Below are positions 1 through 7,631 of a stretch of 64,000 bases of DNA, one piece after another. The stretch is from the NCBI GenBank assembly GCA_965231165.1, contig OZ246421.1, positions 1,736,001 through 1,800,000 of the forward strand, given 5' to 3'. The notes under the pieces were generated by a model. The model was not told the DNA's origin, ran no database searches, and worked only from the letters and a program-made list of their open reading frames with translations. A program made the translations under genes and the position numbers. This DNA comes from Micavibrio_C sp965231165 (GTDB taxonomy: Bacteria; Pseudomonadota; Alphaproteobacteria; Micavibrionales; Micavibrionaceae). Numbering within the stretch: position 1 is the first letter of the stretch; each line of letters begins with the position of its first letter.

Positions 1-960
1 ACACAAGGCGGCGAAACCGCCAACGGCACACGCACACGCCGCGCCCGCGCGATGCTGGCAGCCCGTGGTATGGATGAATGCGTGACATGGTCGTTCATGC
101 CGGAAGACAAGGCCGACCTGTTCGGTGCCAATGACAGCCAGCAGGCAGCCGCGCTGAAACTGTCAAACGCGATCAGCACCGATCTGTCGCAGATGCGCCC
201 GAGCATTCTGCCCAACCTGATCGAGGCCGCCGAGCGCAACCGCGCCCGTGGTTTCGGCGATAACGCTTTGTTTGAGGTCGGCCCTGTATTCATCAGCCCC
301 AAGGTCAAGGGGCAAGCATTGGTCGCTACCGGCATCCGCAGCGGGCAGCGCGGCCCCCGTCACTGGAGCGGCGCTGAAGCCAGCCGCAACGTGGATGTAA
401 TGGACGCCAAGGCCGATGCGTTGGCCGTGATTGAATCGACAGGCATGAGCACCGCTGGACTACAGGTCAGTCGCGACGCCCCTGCCTGGTATCACCCGGG
501 TCGTTCCGGCGTTTTGAAAATGGGACAAAATATCGTCTCCCGGTTTGGCGAGATACACCCGGCGACGCTCGATGCGCTGGATATCAAAGGGCCAGTCGTT
601 GGCTTTGAGGTGATGCTGGAAAATATTCCGCAGGCGAAGAAAAAAGGCACGGCGCGATCATTGCTGGCGCTGGCCACGCTGCAGCCGGTATCCCGCGATT
701 TTGCCTTTATCGTCGATGGCAAGGTTGAGGCCGATGCGCTGATCCGCGCCATCCGTGGCAGCGATAAAGACCTGATCGACGATGTGCAGATCTTTGACGT
801 CTATGCCGGCAAGGGTGTGCCGGAAGGACAAAAATCAGTCGCTATTTCCGTCACGCTGCAGCCACGCAGCCAGACACTCACCGATGCCGACATCGAGGCG
901 ATCAGCAAGAAGATCGTCGATGCCGTCGCCAGCAAAACCGGGGGCGTGCTGCGTACATAG
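1..960 (+). CDS. pheT: Phenylalanine--tRNA ligase beta subunit, C-terminal part
   Basis: The frame is open from the first base, so the 5' part of the gene lies outside the window. The visible 319 residues correspond to the C-terminal half of the beta subunit of tetrameric phenylalanyl-tRNA synthetase, a cytoplasmic enzyme that charges tRNA-Phe. The motif MDECVTWSF near the start and the FEVGPVF segment fit the catalytic-like core. The last ~95 residues, from LQPVSRDFAFIVD onward, form the FDX-ACB anticodon-binding domain that ends this subunit, finishing KTGGVLRT. pheS would be expected further upstream. The product assignment rests on family recognition and is secure; the start is not visible. 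Confidence 0.95.
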   Translation, partial: TQGGETANGTRTRRARAMLAARGMDECVTWSFMPEDKADLFGANDSQQAAALKLSNAISTDLSQMRPSILPNLIEAAERNRARGFGDNALFEVGPVFISPKVKGQALVATGIRSGQRGPRHWSGAEASRNVDVMDAKADALAVIESTGMSTAGLQVSRDAPAWYHPGRSGVLKMGQNIVSRFGEIHPATLDALDIKGPVVGFEVMLENIPQAKKKGTARSLLALATLQPVSRDFAFIVDGKVEADALIRAIRGSDKDLIDDVQIFDVYAGKGVPEGQKSVAISVTLQPRSQTLTDADIEAISKKIVDAVASKTGGVLRT

Positions 961-972
961 CGCGTATTTCTG

Positions 973-2031
973 ATGACTTCCTATTATTACTGCATCGACC
1001 CGGTACTGACGCAAGCGGAAGCGGGCGACCACGCCAACGCGTTGATTACCGTTGCGCGTGATCCGCGCCCGTGCGACGGGCATGTTGATGATTGTTTCGT
1101 ACTGGCCAATCCTGTCCATATCATACAGCTGAACGAAATAGCCGCAGTTGATGATCTGGCGCAGCTGGTGCACGATGTTCCGCTATACCATTTCAATATG
1201 GAGCTGGTGCTGGATGAGGCACTGGCCGCGCGGCACCACAACAAGGCCATTATGGAAGCGCTGGTCAATGCGTTCGACGGCGCGCCGTTACCGCACACGA
1301 TCGAAGCCGCCGATCCGGGCGGCGATAAAATTTCGGGCAATCTGCGCCACCCGGTCCTCGAACATATGGATGCCGCCGCTCTGGCCCGCATTTACGTGCA
1401 GTTTTTGATGAATCTGCGCCGCCATAAGGAAGATTACAGCTTCCAGCGTAATATCCTGGGCCACCATACTGATCGCTTCCTGCAACAATTCGATGGGTTT
1501 TTTGAAGCACAGCAAGGACAGATCCGCGCGCATATCCTGCTGGCGTTTGGTCTGCGGCTAGATCACGACCCGCGCAAACCGCTTGAGAGCTATGTTCATA
1601 ACGGGCAGATGAATGCGCGCAAAAAGAACATCTCCCAAGCGCATGAACTGGTGTGGGCATGGCTGGAATGCGACGACTACCAAAGACGCCGTTGCCGCGA
1701 TATTCACCGCGTGATGAGCCTGACATCGCTGCCGCGTATGCCGAACTGGGTACGTCTGGATGTATTCCGCTTTCTGGAGATGGAGGCGATGAAACAGATA
1801 TTCGCCGAGAAACTGATCGCCAGCGACCCGGATCTGCATTTACTGGACGGTACGCTGCAGCTGAAACACGCCATACGGATGAATGCGGTCGGGCAGGTCG
1901 ATGAGAATCTGCAACAGCTGATGGCGCAAACGATTAATCCGGGTAGCTCCTATTCCGGCGCGGGCACACGGTTTGCCGATGCGGCCACGATCCGCGAGAA
2001 AGAATCCCACACGATCAAGCTGGGTTCATAA
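973..2031 (+). CDS. Hypothetical protein, 352 aa
   Basis: An open frame starts 12 bp after pheT and is probably co-transcribed with it. I do not recognise a family. The protein is soluble-looking: no signal peptide or membrane segment, rich in His, Asp, Arg and Leu, with long probable helices in the middle (around LARIYVQFLMNLRRH). The N-terminus is unusual (MTSYYYCIDP) and the C-terminal ~35 residues are polar and low in complexity. No Shine-Dalgarno sequence is evident before the ATG, so translation may be coupled to pheT termination. Codon use matches the neighbouring genes, which supports a real gene. No function is proposed. Confidence 0.7.
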   Translation: MTSYYYCIDPVLTQAEAGDHANALITVARDPRPCDGHVDDCFVLANPVHIIQLNEIAAVDDLAQLVHDVPLYHFNMELVLDEALAARHHNKAIMEALVNAFDGAPLPHTIEAADPGGDKISGNLRHPVLEHMDAAALARIYVQFLMNLRRHKEDYSFQRNILGHHTDRFLQQFDGFFEAQQGQIRAHILLAFGLRLDHDPRKPLESYVHNGQMNARKKNISQAHELVWAWLECDDYQRRRCRDIHRVMSLTSLPRMPNWVRLDVFRFLEMEAMKQIFAEKLIASDPDLHLLDGTLQLKHAIRMNAVGQVDENLQQLMAQTINPGSSYSGAGTRFADAATIREKESHTIKLGS

Positions 2032-2051
2032 AGCTCAGAGACGTCCCTATC

Positions 2052-2459
2052 TTAAGGCGACGGTGAAGACCCGGACGGTGCTGAATGAGCTGGTGTTGCG
2101 GGCTTCACAAGCGGGAACAGGCTATCAAGCGTTGAGTCATGACTGACAATATCGCCATCCGTCAGGCCAAGCTCCCGAATGAGGCGCAGGCAATCTTCTC
2201 CGTGACTGCCATCCTGAGAGCAATAAACAATACATTGACCGGGTTTATTCTCGACGGGCTTTAGAACCACATACCGCTGTTCGGGATTATCGTCCCATTG
2301 TATTAAAATATCTGGCCAATCGGTATCTTCCCTCGGCTCACCCGCCATCGTGTTATAACGATCACGGGCTTCCTGAACAGAAATATTCAGGCGCAGGCAT
2401 TCAAGCGATTGCGGGTAGCCATCAGAATCCAGCGGGCCTTGCGGAATTTTTACAGTCAT
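2052..2459 (-). CDS. Hypothetical protein, 135 aa
   Basis: A small cytoplasmic-looking protein of unknown family, convergent with the gene ending at 2031. The ATG has a good ribosome-binding site (AAGGA about 6 nt upstream). The N-terminal 45 residues carry LECLRLNISVQEARDRYN, which looks helical, followed by a mixed region with two Cys (CIVYCSQDG) and an acidic stretch. The C-terminus is a Pro/Ser/Ala-rich tail (PATPAHSAPSGSSPSP) that is probably disordered. No signal peptide is present. It sits downstream of the acyl-CoA ligase on the same strand, separated by 84 bp, and could be the last gene of that unit. Confidence 0.65.
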   Translation of the reverse strand: MTVKIPQGPLDSDGYPQSLECLRLNISVQEARDRYNTMAGEPREDTDWPDILIQWDDNPEQRYVVLKPVENKPGQCIVYCSQDGSHGEDCLRLIRELGLTDGDIVSHDSTLDSLFPLVKPATPAHSAPSGSSPSP

Positions 2460-2543
2460 TTAAATCCTTTCAGAATATGAAAGAAAAACCTAGCATTTGC
2501 GTTTTTTATAGAAAAGCCTTAAAGGCCAACAATGACTGAAATA

Positions 2544-4247
2544 TTATTTCGTCTTCGCCATTTCTTCGGCCAGTATGTCTTTGCGCGACAGTTTACCGAT
2601 CATGGTTTTGGGCAGCGGCTTATCACGAATTTCGATCTGGCGTGGCATTTCTATCGGCGAAATTTTGTCTTTCAGAAAATCCTTCATTTCCTCAGCCGTC
2701 AGGCTCTGGCCCGTCTTGGGTTTGATCCACGCCTTGACCGTTTCGCCGCGCTGCGGGTCGGGCAGGCCTGCGACGATGCATTCCTCGATGGCGGGATGCA
2801 GATAGATTGCTTCTTCGATATTACGGGGATAGACATTATAGCCGTTCACCAAAATCATGTCCTTGATGCGATCAACGATGAAGACATAGCCGTCCTCATC
2901 GATCATGGCTATATCGCCGGTGTGCAGGCGACCATTGCGCAGCACCTCGCTGGTGGCTTCGGGTTTGTTCCAGTAGCCTTTCATCACCTGCGGCCCGCTT
3001 ATGCAGACTTCGCCACGTTCGCCATGCGGCATGGGCGTGACATGGTCGTCAGGATTGATGATTTCGATGATCGTGCCGGGTAGCGGCAGACCGATGGAGC
3101 CGGGTTTGTTAACACCAACCGCCGGGTTGCAACAGGCAACAGGCGCGCTTTCGGTAAGGCCGTAGCCTTCGACGACGACGCTGCCGGTGTTTTTCTCGAA
3201 CGTTTTTTTGACTTCGACCGGCAGCGGCGCGCCACCGGACATGCATAGACGCAGCGATGTCAGATTGAACTGGGAGAGCTTCGGATGATTGTTGATGGCG
3301 TTATAAATCGCGGGCACAGCCGGGAAATAATCAGGCCTGCTTTTGTGTATGGCCTTGAGCGTTTTATCCAGCTCGAAACGCGGCACCGGCACTATAATTT
3401 CAAGGCCGATGCGTACGCTTAAATTCATCACTGCCGTCATTGCGAACACGTGGAAAAATGGAATAACGCCCAGCATTTTCTGGCCGGGCTTGGCACCCAC
3501 GAACCACATCGCGGATTGATTGGTGTTGGCCGTGATATTGGCATGAGTCAGCATGGCACCCTTGGGCACACCTGTCGTACCACCCGTATATTGCAGGACG
3601 GCTATATCTTCGTCAGGGTCGATGGTCACAGGTGACGGCTTGCCATCATTGACGTTGATGTCGCTGAGCCATGTCACAAAATCTTCATTGCCGATATGGG
3701 CGATATCCTTGCGTTTCAGCAGCGGGAACAGGATATTTTTCGGGAACGGGAGAATATCGGCGAACGGGCAGACCAAAATGCGCGCCAGACCCGATTCCGC
3801 ACGGATATCAAAGAGCTTGCCGTACAGCAGGCTTAGGTCCAGCGTCACCATCAATTCGGTCTGGCTGTCCTTGATCTGGTGGATCAGTTCCTTGGGCGCG
3901 TAAAGCGGATTGAAATTGACGACGGTGCCACCAGCCTTCAGCACCGCATAATAGGCAATCAAGAAATAAGTGCAGTTCGGCAGGAACAGTCCCACGCGGG
4001 TGCCTTTTTTGACGCCCAGACCCTGCAAACCCTTGGCCATGCGATTGACCTGATCACCGATATCGCCCCAGCTTGTCACCTGCCCCATGAAATCAAAAGC
4101 GGGCTGTGCCGATAATTTTTGTACTGTCCGGTCCAGCATGACCGTCACCGGGCCGGTCTCAATCGCCGCATGCCAGTCGATATCCTCCGGGTAGTTTTTA
4201 AGCCATGGCCATGATTCCGAAGAGGATGAGGCGCTCGTTTTGTTCAT
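2544..4247 (-). CDS. fadD: Long-chain fatty acid--CoA ligase (FadD-type)
   Basis: A 567-aa member of the ANL (acyl-CoA synthetase) superfamily. These enzymes activate fatty acids with ATP to an acyl-adenylate and then to acyl-CoA, feeding beta-oxidation or lipid synthesis. The AMP-binding signature YTGGTTGVPKG lies at residues 220-230, followed by the core motifs GYGLTESAPV, LHTGDIAMIDEDGY and DRIKDMILVNGYNVYP. The C-terminal lysine region PKTMIGKLSRKDI carries the catalytic Lys. Length is normal for FadD. The start has AGGAG 8 nt upstream. Substrate chain length is inferred from family resemblance, not shown. The gene stands alone, with an AT-rich divergent gap upstream. Confidence 0.9.
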   Translation of the reverse strand: MNKTSASSSSESWPWLKNYPEDIDWHAAIETGPVTVMLDRTVQKLSAQPAFDFMGQVTSWGDIGDQVNRMAKGLQGLGVKKGTRVGLFLPNCTYFLIAYYAVLKAGGTVVNFNPLYAPKELIHQIKDSQTELMVTLDLSLLYGKLFDIRAESGLARILVCPFADILPFPKNILFPLLKRKDIAHIGNEDFVTWLSDINVNDGKPSPVTIDPDEDIAVLQYTGGTTGVPKGAMLTHANITANTNQSAMWFVGAKPGQKMLGVIPFFHVFAMTAVMNLSVRIGLEIIVPVPRFELDKTLKAIHKSRPDYFPAVPAIYNAINNHPKLSQFNLTSLRLCMSGGAPLPVEVKKTFEKNTGSVVVEGYGLTESAPVACCNPAVGVNKPGSIGLPLPGTIIEIINPDDHVTPMPHGERGEVCISGPQVMKGYWNKPEATSEVLRNGRLHTGDIAMIDEDGYVFIVDRIKDMILVNGYNVYPRNIEEAIYLHPAIEECIVAGLPDPQRGETVKAWIKPKTGQSLTAEEMKDFLKDKISPIEMPRQIEIRDKPLPKTMIGKLSRKDILAEEMAKTK

Positions 4248-4611
4248 GTGGATTGCTCCTGAAGGGCGGGTTCGGCACCGGGGATACCCCTGATCGGCAC
4301 CCCCCTTCTACTGAGTCTAAGTCACAGATTTTGGATTTTCCATGGTTAATGGCAGGCGATTACAATTTTTGATTGCTGCACCGCACGTCAAGATCATTTC
4401 AGGGGTACCACCATGTTATAATTTAATTTCCGAAATGGCGTCTAAAATCTTATAACTTGAGCATATTCTAATATTATCCTTTGCTTTTGTTAAAAATTCT
4501 GGATTTGCTCCTTTTCTTCTGCCAATATGTGGCCTTACAATCTTGGGTATCGAACACGATATATTTAGTCGATATCTACTAATTTTTTTGATGAATAAGG
4601 GTGTACATTCT
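4248..4611. other. AT-rich divergent intergenic region
   Basis: A 364-bp gap between the divergent fadD and cold-shock genes. The half nearest fadD resembles neighbouring sequence. From about 4415 to 4600 base composition becomes markedly AT-rich, unlike the surroundings. A minus-strand reading of this part has some protein-like character (for example IPKIVRPHIGRR) but no convincing start or family, so no gene is called. Promoters for both flanking genes must lie here, but no strong -35/-10 pair stood out. Confidence 0.5.
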
Positions 4612-5163
4612 GTGTACGAACAAACTAATAAAGATGTGTCTACCAATATCGAGACCACCCATTCGGGACCGCCGGTACGGGCGCGCCTGAAATGGTTCAA
4701 TACCCCAAAGGGTTTTGGTTTCGTTGTTCCCGAAGATGACCAGACGCTTGATGCTTTTTTGCATATAACCACGTTACAACGCAGCGGTATTAATGCGCTG
4801 GGCGATGGCGCTTGTCTGCTCTGCCATATTCAGCGCGGCCCCAAAGGGGCGCATGTGCTGGAAATTCTGGAGATGCTCGACGCCGGTAATCTGCCGGAAG
4901 AAATCCGCAATACGCCGCCGCAAGCGGCCATGCCGATCGGCAAGACCCAGCGCATGGGCGGCGAAGTCAAATGGTACAAGGAAGACAAGGGTTTTGGATT
5001 CGTCGTACCGGATGACGGCATGAAAGATGTTTTCATCCATAAAACATGCCTTGAGAAAAACGGCATTGAAAAGCTGGAGACCGGCCAGCGTGTCAGCATG
5101 CTGTTCCGCGCCGTGCCCAAAGGCCGCGAAGTCGTGGAAATAGAGATCGTCCGCCAGGGCTGA
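4612..5163 (+). CDS. Twin cold-shock-domain protein
   Basis: A 183-aa nucleic-acid-binding protein with two cold-shock domains. CSD1 is at residues ~23-88 (RARLKWFNTPKGFGFVVPED) and CSD2 at ~116-181 (GGEVKWYKEDKGFGFVVPDD, then DVFIHKT). Both keep the RNP1-like KGFGF motif; CSD1 has FLHIT in place of the usual FVHIS-type RNP2. Such double-CSD proteins are typical of Alphaproteobacteria and are thought to act as RNA chaperones. I chose the GTG at 4612 because AAGGG lies 10 nt upstream. In-frame ATGs at 4543 and 4591 would add hydrophobic, AT-rich N-terminal residues with no clear ribosome-binding site. Confidence 0.88.
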   Translation: MYEQTNKDVSTNIETTHSGPPVRARLKWFNTPKGFGFVVPEDDQTLDAFLHITTLQRSGINALGDGACLLCHIQRGPKGAHVLEILEMLDAGNLPEEIRNTPPQAAMPIGKTQRMGGEVKWYKEDKGFGFVVPDDGMKDVFIHKTCLEKNGIEKLETGQRVSMLFRAVPKGREVVEIEIVRQG

Positions 5164-5182
5164 ACCATCCCTCGTTCCCTGT

Positions 5183-5219
5183 TAAAAAAAGGCTGGCTAC
5201 CATAACGGCAGCCAGCCTT
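5183..5219 (-). terminator. Rho-independent terminator of gcrA
   Basis: A perfect 10-bp stem (AAGGCTGGCT / AGCCAGCCTT, arms 5189-5198 and 5210-5219) with an 11-nt loop. On the minus strand it is followed by seven T residues, so it ends minus-strand transcription from gcrA. It also lies just after the plus-strand cold-shock gene, but there is no T-run in that direction. Confidence 0.85.
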
Positions 5220-5293
5220 AGAAGGTCACATCAGACAATAGGGATAGTCATTACGCATAAGCGGCTGTTCTGCACCCACCACCCAGATTAAAT

Positions 5294-5788
5294 CTAGGCG
5301 TTGACCACTTCTTTAAGGTCGTCTTCGGGCAGGACAGATGATACAGCATCATCAAAATCTTCGGCTTTGAGGGTCCGGCTGCGGCTCGGCACCTGATACG
5401 CCACGCGGGCATGCTCCTCGCAATAAGGGAGACCCGGCACGGAGGTACAGCCGCAGAAGGAAAAATTCTCTTCTTTCGGATCGCCTGAAGGCCAGCGGCA
5501 CATGCGTTCCTTCAGTTCGATCATTTTCAGGCCTTTGAAGGACATATTGGCCGGTTTTGCAACCACCACGGACTTGACCTTCAACGGTTTTTTAATTTCG
5601 GGAACACGCTCTTCCTTGCGTTCATTTTGCTGGATCGGGGATATGCGGTTTGAAAGCTTGAGGCGGTGCGCCTTGCCTATAACAGCGTTACGGGTAACGC
5701 CACCCAGGGCTTTTGCAATTTCTGCGGCGGTTTTTCCCTCGCCCCACAATTTTTTCAGAAGCTTTACGCGTTCATCAGTCCAGCTCAT
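5294..5788 (-). CDS. gcrA: GcrA cell cycle regulator
   Basis: A 164-aa alphaproteobacterial transcription factor. In Caulobacter GcrA binds RNA polymerase sigma70 and DNA containing GANTC sites, preferring those methylated by CcrM, and controls S-phase genes. The N-terminal helix-turn-helix reads MSWTDERVKLLKKLW then VTRNAVIGKAHRL. The C-terminal conserved block is CRWPSGDP, FSFCGC, GLPYCEEHARVAYQ, with a Cys/His set typical of the family. The ATG at 5788 has GGGAGAGGA 8 nt upstream; an in-frame start 69 bp further upstream lacks family similarity. Length matches the family (about 165-175 aa). The upstream region is packed with GANTC sites and holds a DnaA box. Confidence 0.95.
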   Translation of the reverse strand: MSWTDERVKLLKKLWGEGKTAAEIAKALGGVTRNAVIGKAHRLKLSNRISPIQQNERKEERVPEIKKPLKVKSVVVAKPANMSFKGLKMIELKERMCRWPSGDPKEENFSFCGCTSVPGLPYCEEHARVAYQVPSRSRTLKAEDFDDAVSSVLPEDDLKEVVNA

Positions 5789-6032
5789 CAGACTTCCTCT
5801 CCCAGAAGTGTCCACACACAAACGCCTATGAAAATGACAGAGATATCCCTGATTCACATATAGATAAATGGTGGCGCGTTGATGAAGTTACTGTATCGGC
5901 GTGTGATTCGCGTGGAAAGAGTCGGGCGAATCTTTCGTTCTCTTATCCACAATAATCAGAATCGGATTCAAAAATGACTCTTACAGGGGATAAAGAGTCA
6001 AGGGCGACTCAAAAAAGAGTCGTAAGTGATTC
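5789..6032. promoter_or_regulatory. gcrA upstream control region: 11 GANTC sites and a DnaA box
   Basis: The gap between era (ending 6031) and gcrA (starting 5788) contains GANTC at 5851, 5905, 5919, 5928, 5959, 5965, 5976, 5995, 6006, 6017 and 6028 (first-base positions); the last overlaps the era stop codon. About 0.7 would be expected in 182 bp by chance. A perfect DnaA box (TTATCCACA) is at 5943-5951. GANTC is the CcrM methyltransferase target and the GcrA recognition context; DnaA is known to promote gcrA transcription in Caulobacter. A methylation- and DnaA-responsive promoter region is inferred. I could not fix the -35/-10 elements with confidence. Confidence 0.8.
5943..5951 (+). promoter_or_regulatory. 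Perfect DnaA box upstream of gcrA
   Basis: TTATCCACA matches the canonical DnaA 9-mer exactly. It lies 155 bp upstream of the gcrA start codon and inside the GANTC cluster. DnaA control of gcrA is established in Caulobacter; that this box serves the same role here is inference. Confidence 0.65.
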
Positions 6033-6957
6033 ATTTAGCGTTGAAATCGAGTCCCCAGACTTCGTAACGCTCGCGATCCTCCAGCCACTTCTCATCAACC
6101 TTGACGAAAAGTTTCAGATGGACGGTGCATTCGAACAAGTCCTGCAGTTCGAGGCGCGCTTCCTCACCGATCTTCTTGATCTGCGATCCACCCTTGCCCA
6201 GCACGATGGCTTTATGCGTTTCACGCGCGACATAAATGATCTGCGAGATTTTAATATCGCCGTTATCAAACTGTTCCCATTCTTCCGTTTCCACGGTGAG
6301 CGCGTAGGGCAGCTCTTGATAAAGAGCACGGAAGAGTTTTTCACGCGTAATCTCCGCCGCCAGCAGGCGTTCGGGCATGTCGTTGATCTGGTCTTCGGGG
6401 TAATGCCAGACGCCTGCGGGCGCTTTTTTGACCAGCCATTTCATCACATCAGCGGTGCCGTCACCAGTCAGTGCAGAAATCATGAAGGTCGCATCGAAAT
6501 CGATCTTTTCATTGAGTTCTGCCGCCATTTTCAAAAGCACATCTTTGGCGGCCTTATCGAATTTATTCAAAACCAGAATGCAGGGCATATCACCTTTGAC
6601 TTGTGCCAGACGTTCGACGATGGCGCGGGTATCACCATCTATTTTCTTGCGGCTGGCATCGACGATCAGCATGACGATATCGGCTTCGTCGCGTCCCTGC
6701 CAGGCGGCGGCGACCATCGCTTTTTCCAGACGTTCCTTGGGTGCGAAAATGCCGGGAGTGTCGATAAAGATGATTTGCGTCTGATCCTGCAGGGCGATGC
6801 CGCGCACCATCGTGCGGGTGGTTTGCACCTTGGGTGAGACAATTGACACCTTGCTGCCTACCAGCGTGTTCATCAGTGTCGATTTGCCCGCGTTGGGCGC
6901 GCCGATGACGGCGACAAAGCCACAACGGGTTTCGGGGGCGGCAGAATGATCGTTCAT
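6031..6957 (-). CDS. era: GTPase Era
   Basis: A 308-aa ribosome-assembly GTPase that binds the 3' end of 16S rRNA and aids 30S maturation. The G1 motif GAPNAGKST is at residues ~19-27, G3 is DTPG, G4 is NKFD and G5 is in the SALTGDG segment. The C-terminal KH domain is seen at AIVLGKGGSQIKKIGEEAR. Length is normal. The ATG overlaps the rnc stop by 4 bp (ATGA), so era is translationally coupled to rnc at the end of the acpS-lepB-rnc-era run. Its stop codon overlaps the outermost GANTC site of the gcrA control region. The recO gene that often follows era is not here. Confidence 0.97.
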   Translation of the reverse strand: MNDHSAAPETRCGFVAVIGAPNAGKSTLMNTLVGSKVSIVSPKVQTTRTMVRGIALQDQTQIIFIDTPGIFAPKERLEKAMVAAAWQGRDEADIVMLIVDASRKKIDGDTRAIVERLAQVKGDMPCILVLNKFDKAAKDVLLKMAAELNEKIDFDATFMISALTGDGTADVMKWLVKKAPAGVWHYPEDQINDMPERLLAAEITREKLFRALYQELPYALTVETEEWEQFDNGDIKISQIIYVARETHKAIVLGKGGSQIKKIGEEARLELQDLFECTVHLKLFVKVDEKWLEDRERYEVWGLDFNAK

Positions 6958-7631
6958 TTTGAATTATCCAGACGTTCAAGAAGAAGGCGGGCGGCCTCTT
7001 TTTCGGCAGCCCGGCGGGAGGAGCCTGCGGCTTGCGCAGGCGGGAAGCCCTGTACGGTGACAGAGATGGTAAAGCGTGGAGCGTGATCGGGGCCTTCGCG
7101 TCCGGCCACGTCGTAAGCGGGCAGCGGCAAGCCGCGCCCCTGCGCCCATTCCTGCAGGGCGGTTTTGGGGTCTTGCGGCGGGGCGCTCAGGATATTGACG
7201 CGCTCGCCCCACAAGGCGGTGAGCAGGCGGCGGCATGGCTCCAGCCCGGCATCGAGATAGATGGCACCGATCAGCGCCTCCAGCCCGTCCGCCAGCATAT
7301 TATCGTTATCGGCGCCGCCCGCGCCGCGCTCGCCCTCGGAGAGGATCAGCGCATCGCCCAGATTGATCTCGCGGGCAATCGTGGCCAGCAATTCTCCCTG
7401 CACCAGCGCCGCGTGACGCTTGGCGAGATCGCCTTCGGCCTCGTGCGGGAAAGCGGTATAGAGGATTTCGGCCATCAGCAGACCCAGTACGCGGTCGCCG
7501 AGGAATTCCAGGCGTTCATAATTGGTATCCGCGCCGGTGCTGGCATGGGTCATCGCCGCCTGTAACAGGTCAGAGCGGGAAAATTTGAATCCCAGCCGTT
7601 GCTGCAGATGATCAAGGGGCTGGTGCGGCAT
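6954..7631 (-). CDS. rnc: Ribonuclease III
   Basis: A 225-aa double-strand-specific endoribonuclease that processes rRNA precursors and structured RNAs. The signature ERLEFLGDRVLGLLMAEILY contains the catalytic acidic residues; a second acidic motif is DGLEALIGAIYLDAG. The C-terminal double-stranded RNA-binding domain begins near DPKTALQEWAQGRGL and ends GSSRRAAEKEAARLLL. I chose the ATG at 7631, which gives the usual family length; it overlaps the 3' end of lepB by 20 bp. A longer reading would add 68 unrelated residues antisense-like to lepB codons. Co-transcription with lepB and era is expected. Confidence 0.95.
   Translation of the reverse strand: MPHQPLDHLQQRLGFKFSRSDLLQAAMTHASTGADTNYERLEFLGDRVLGLLMAEILYTAFPHEAEGDLAKRHAALVQGELLATIAREINLGDALILSEGERGAGGADNDNMLADGLEALIGAIYLDAGLEPCRRLLTALWGERVNILSAPPQDPKTALQEWAQGRGLPLPAYDVAGREGPDHAPRFTISVTVQGFPPAQAAGSSRRAAEKEAARLLLERLDNSK

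Noticed and set aside
4416..4600. Minus-strand frame in AT-rich DNA upstream of the twin cold-shock gene, with some integrase-N-terminus-like residues (IPKIVRPHIGRR)
   Set aside because: Too short, no clear start or ribosome-binding site, and the similarity to integrase N-termini is limited to a few residues. Treated as non-coding.
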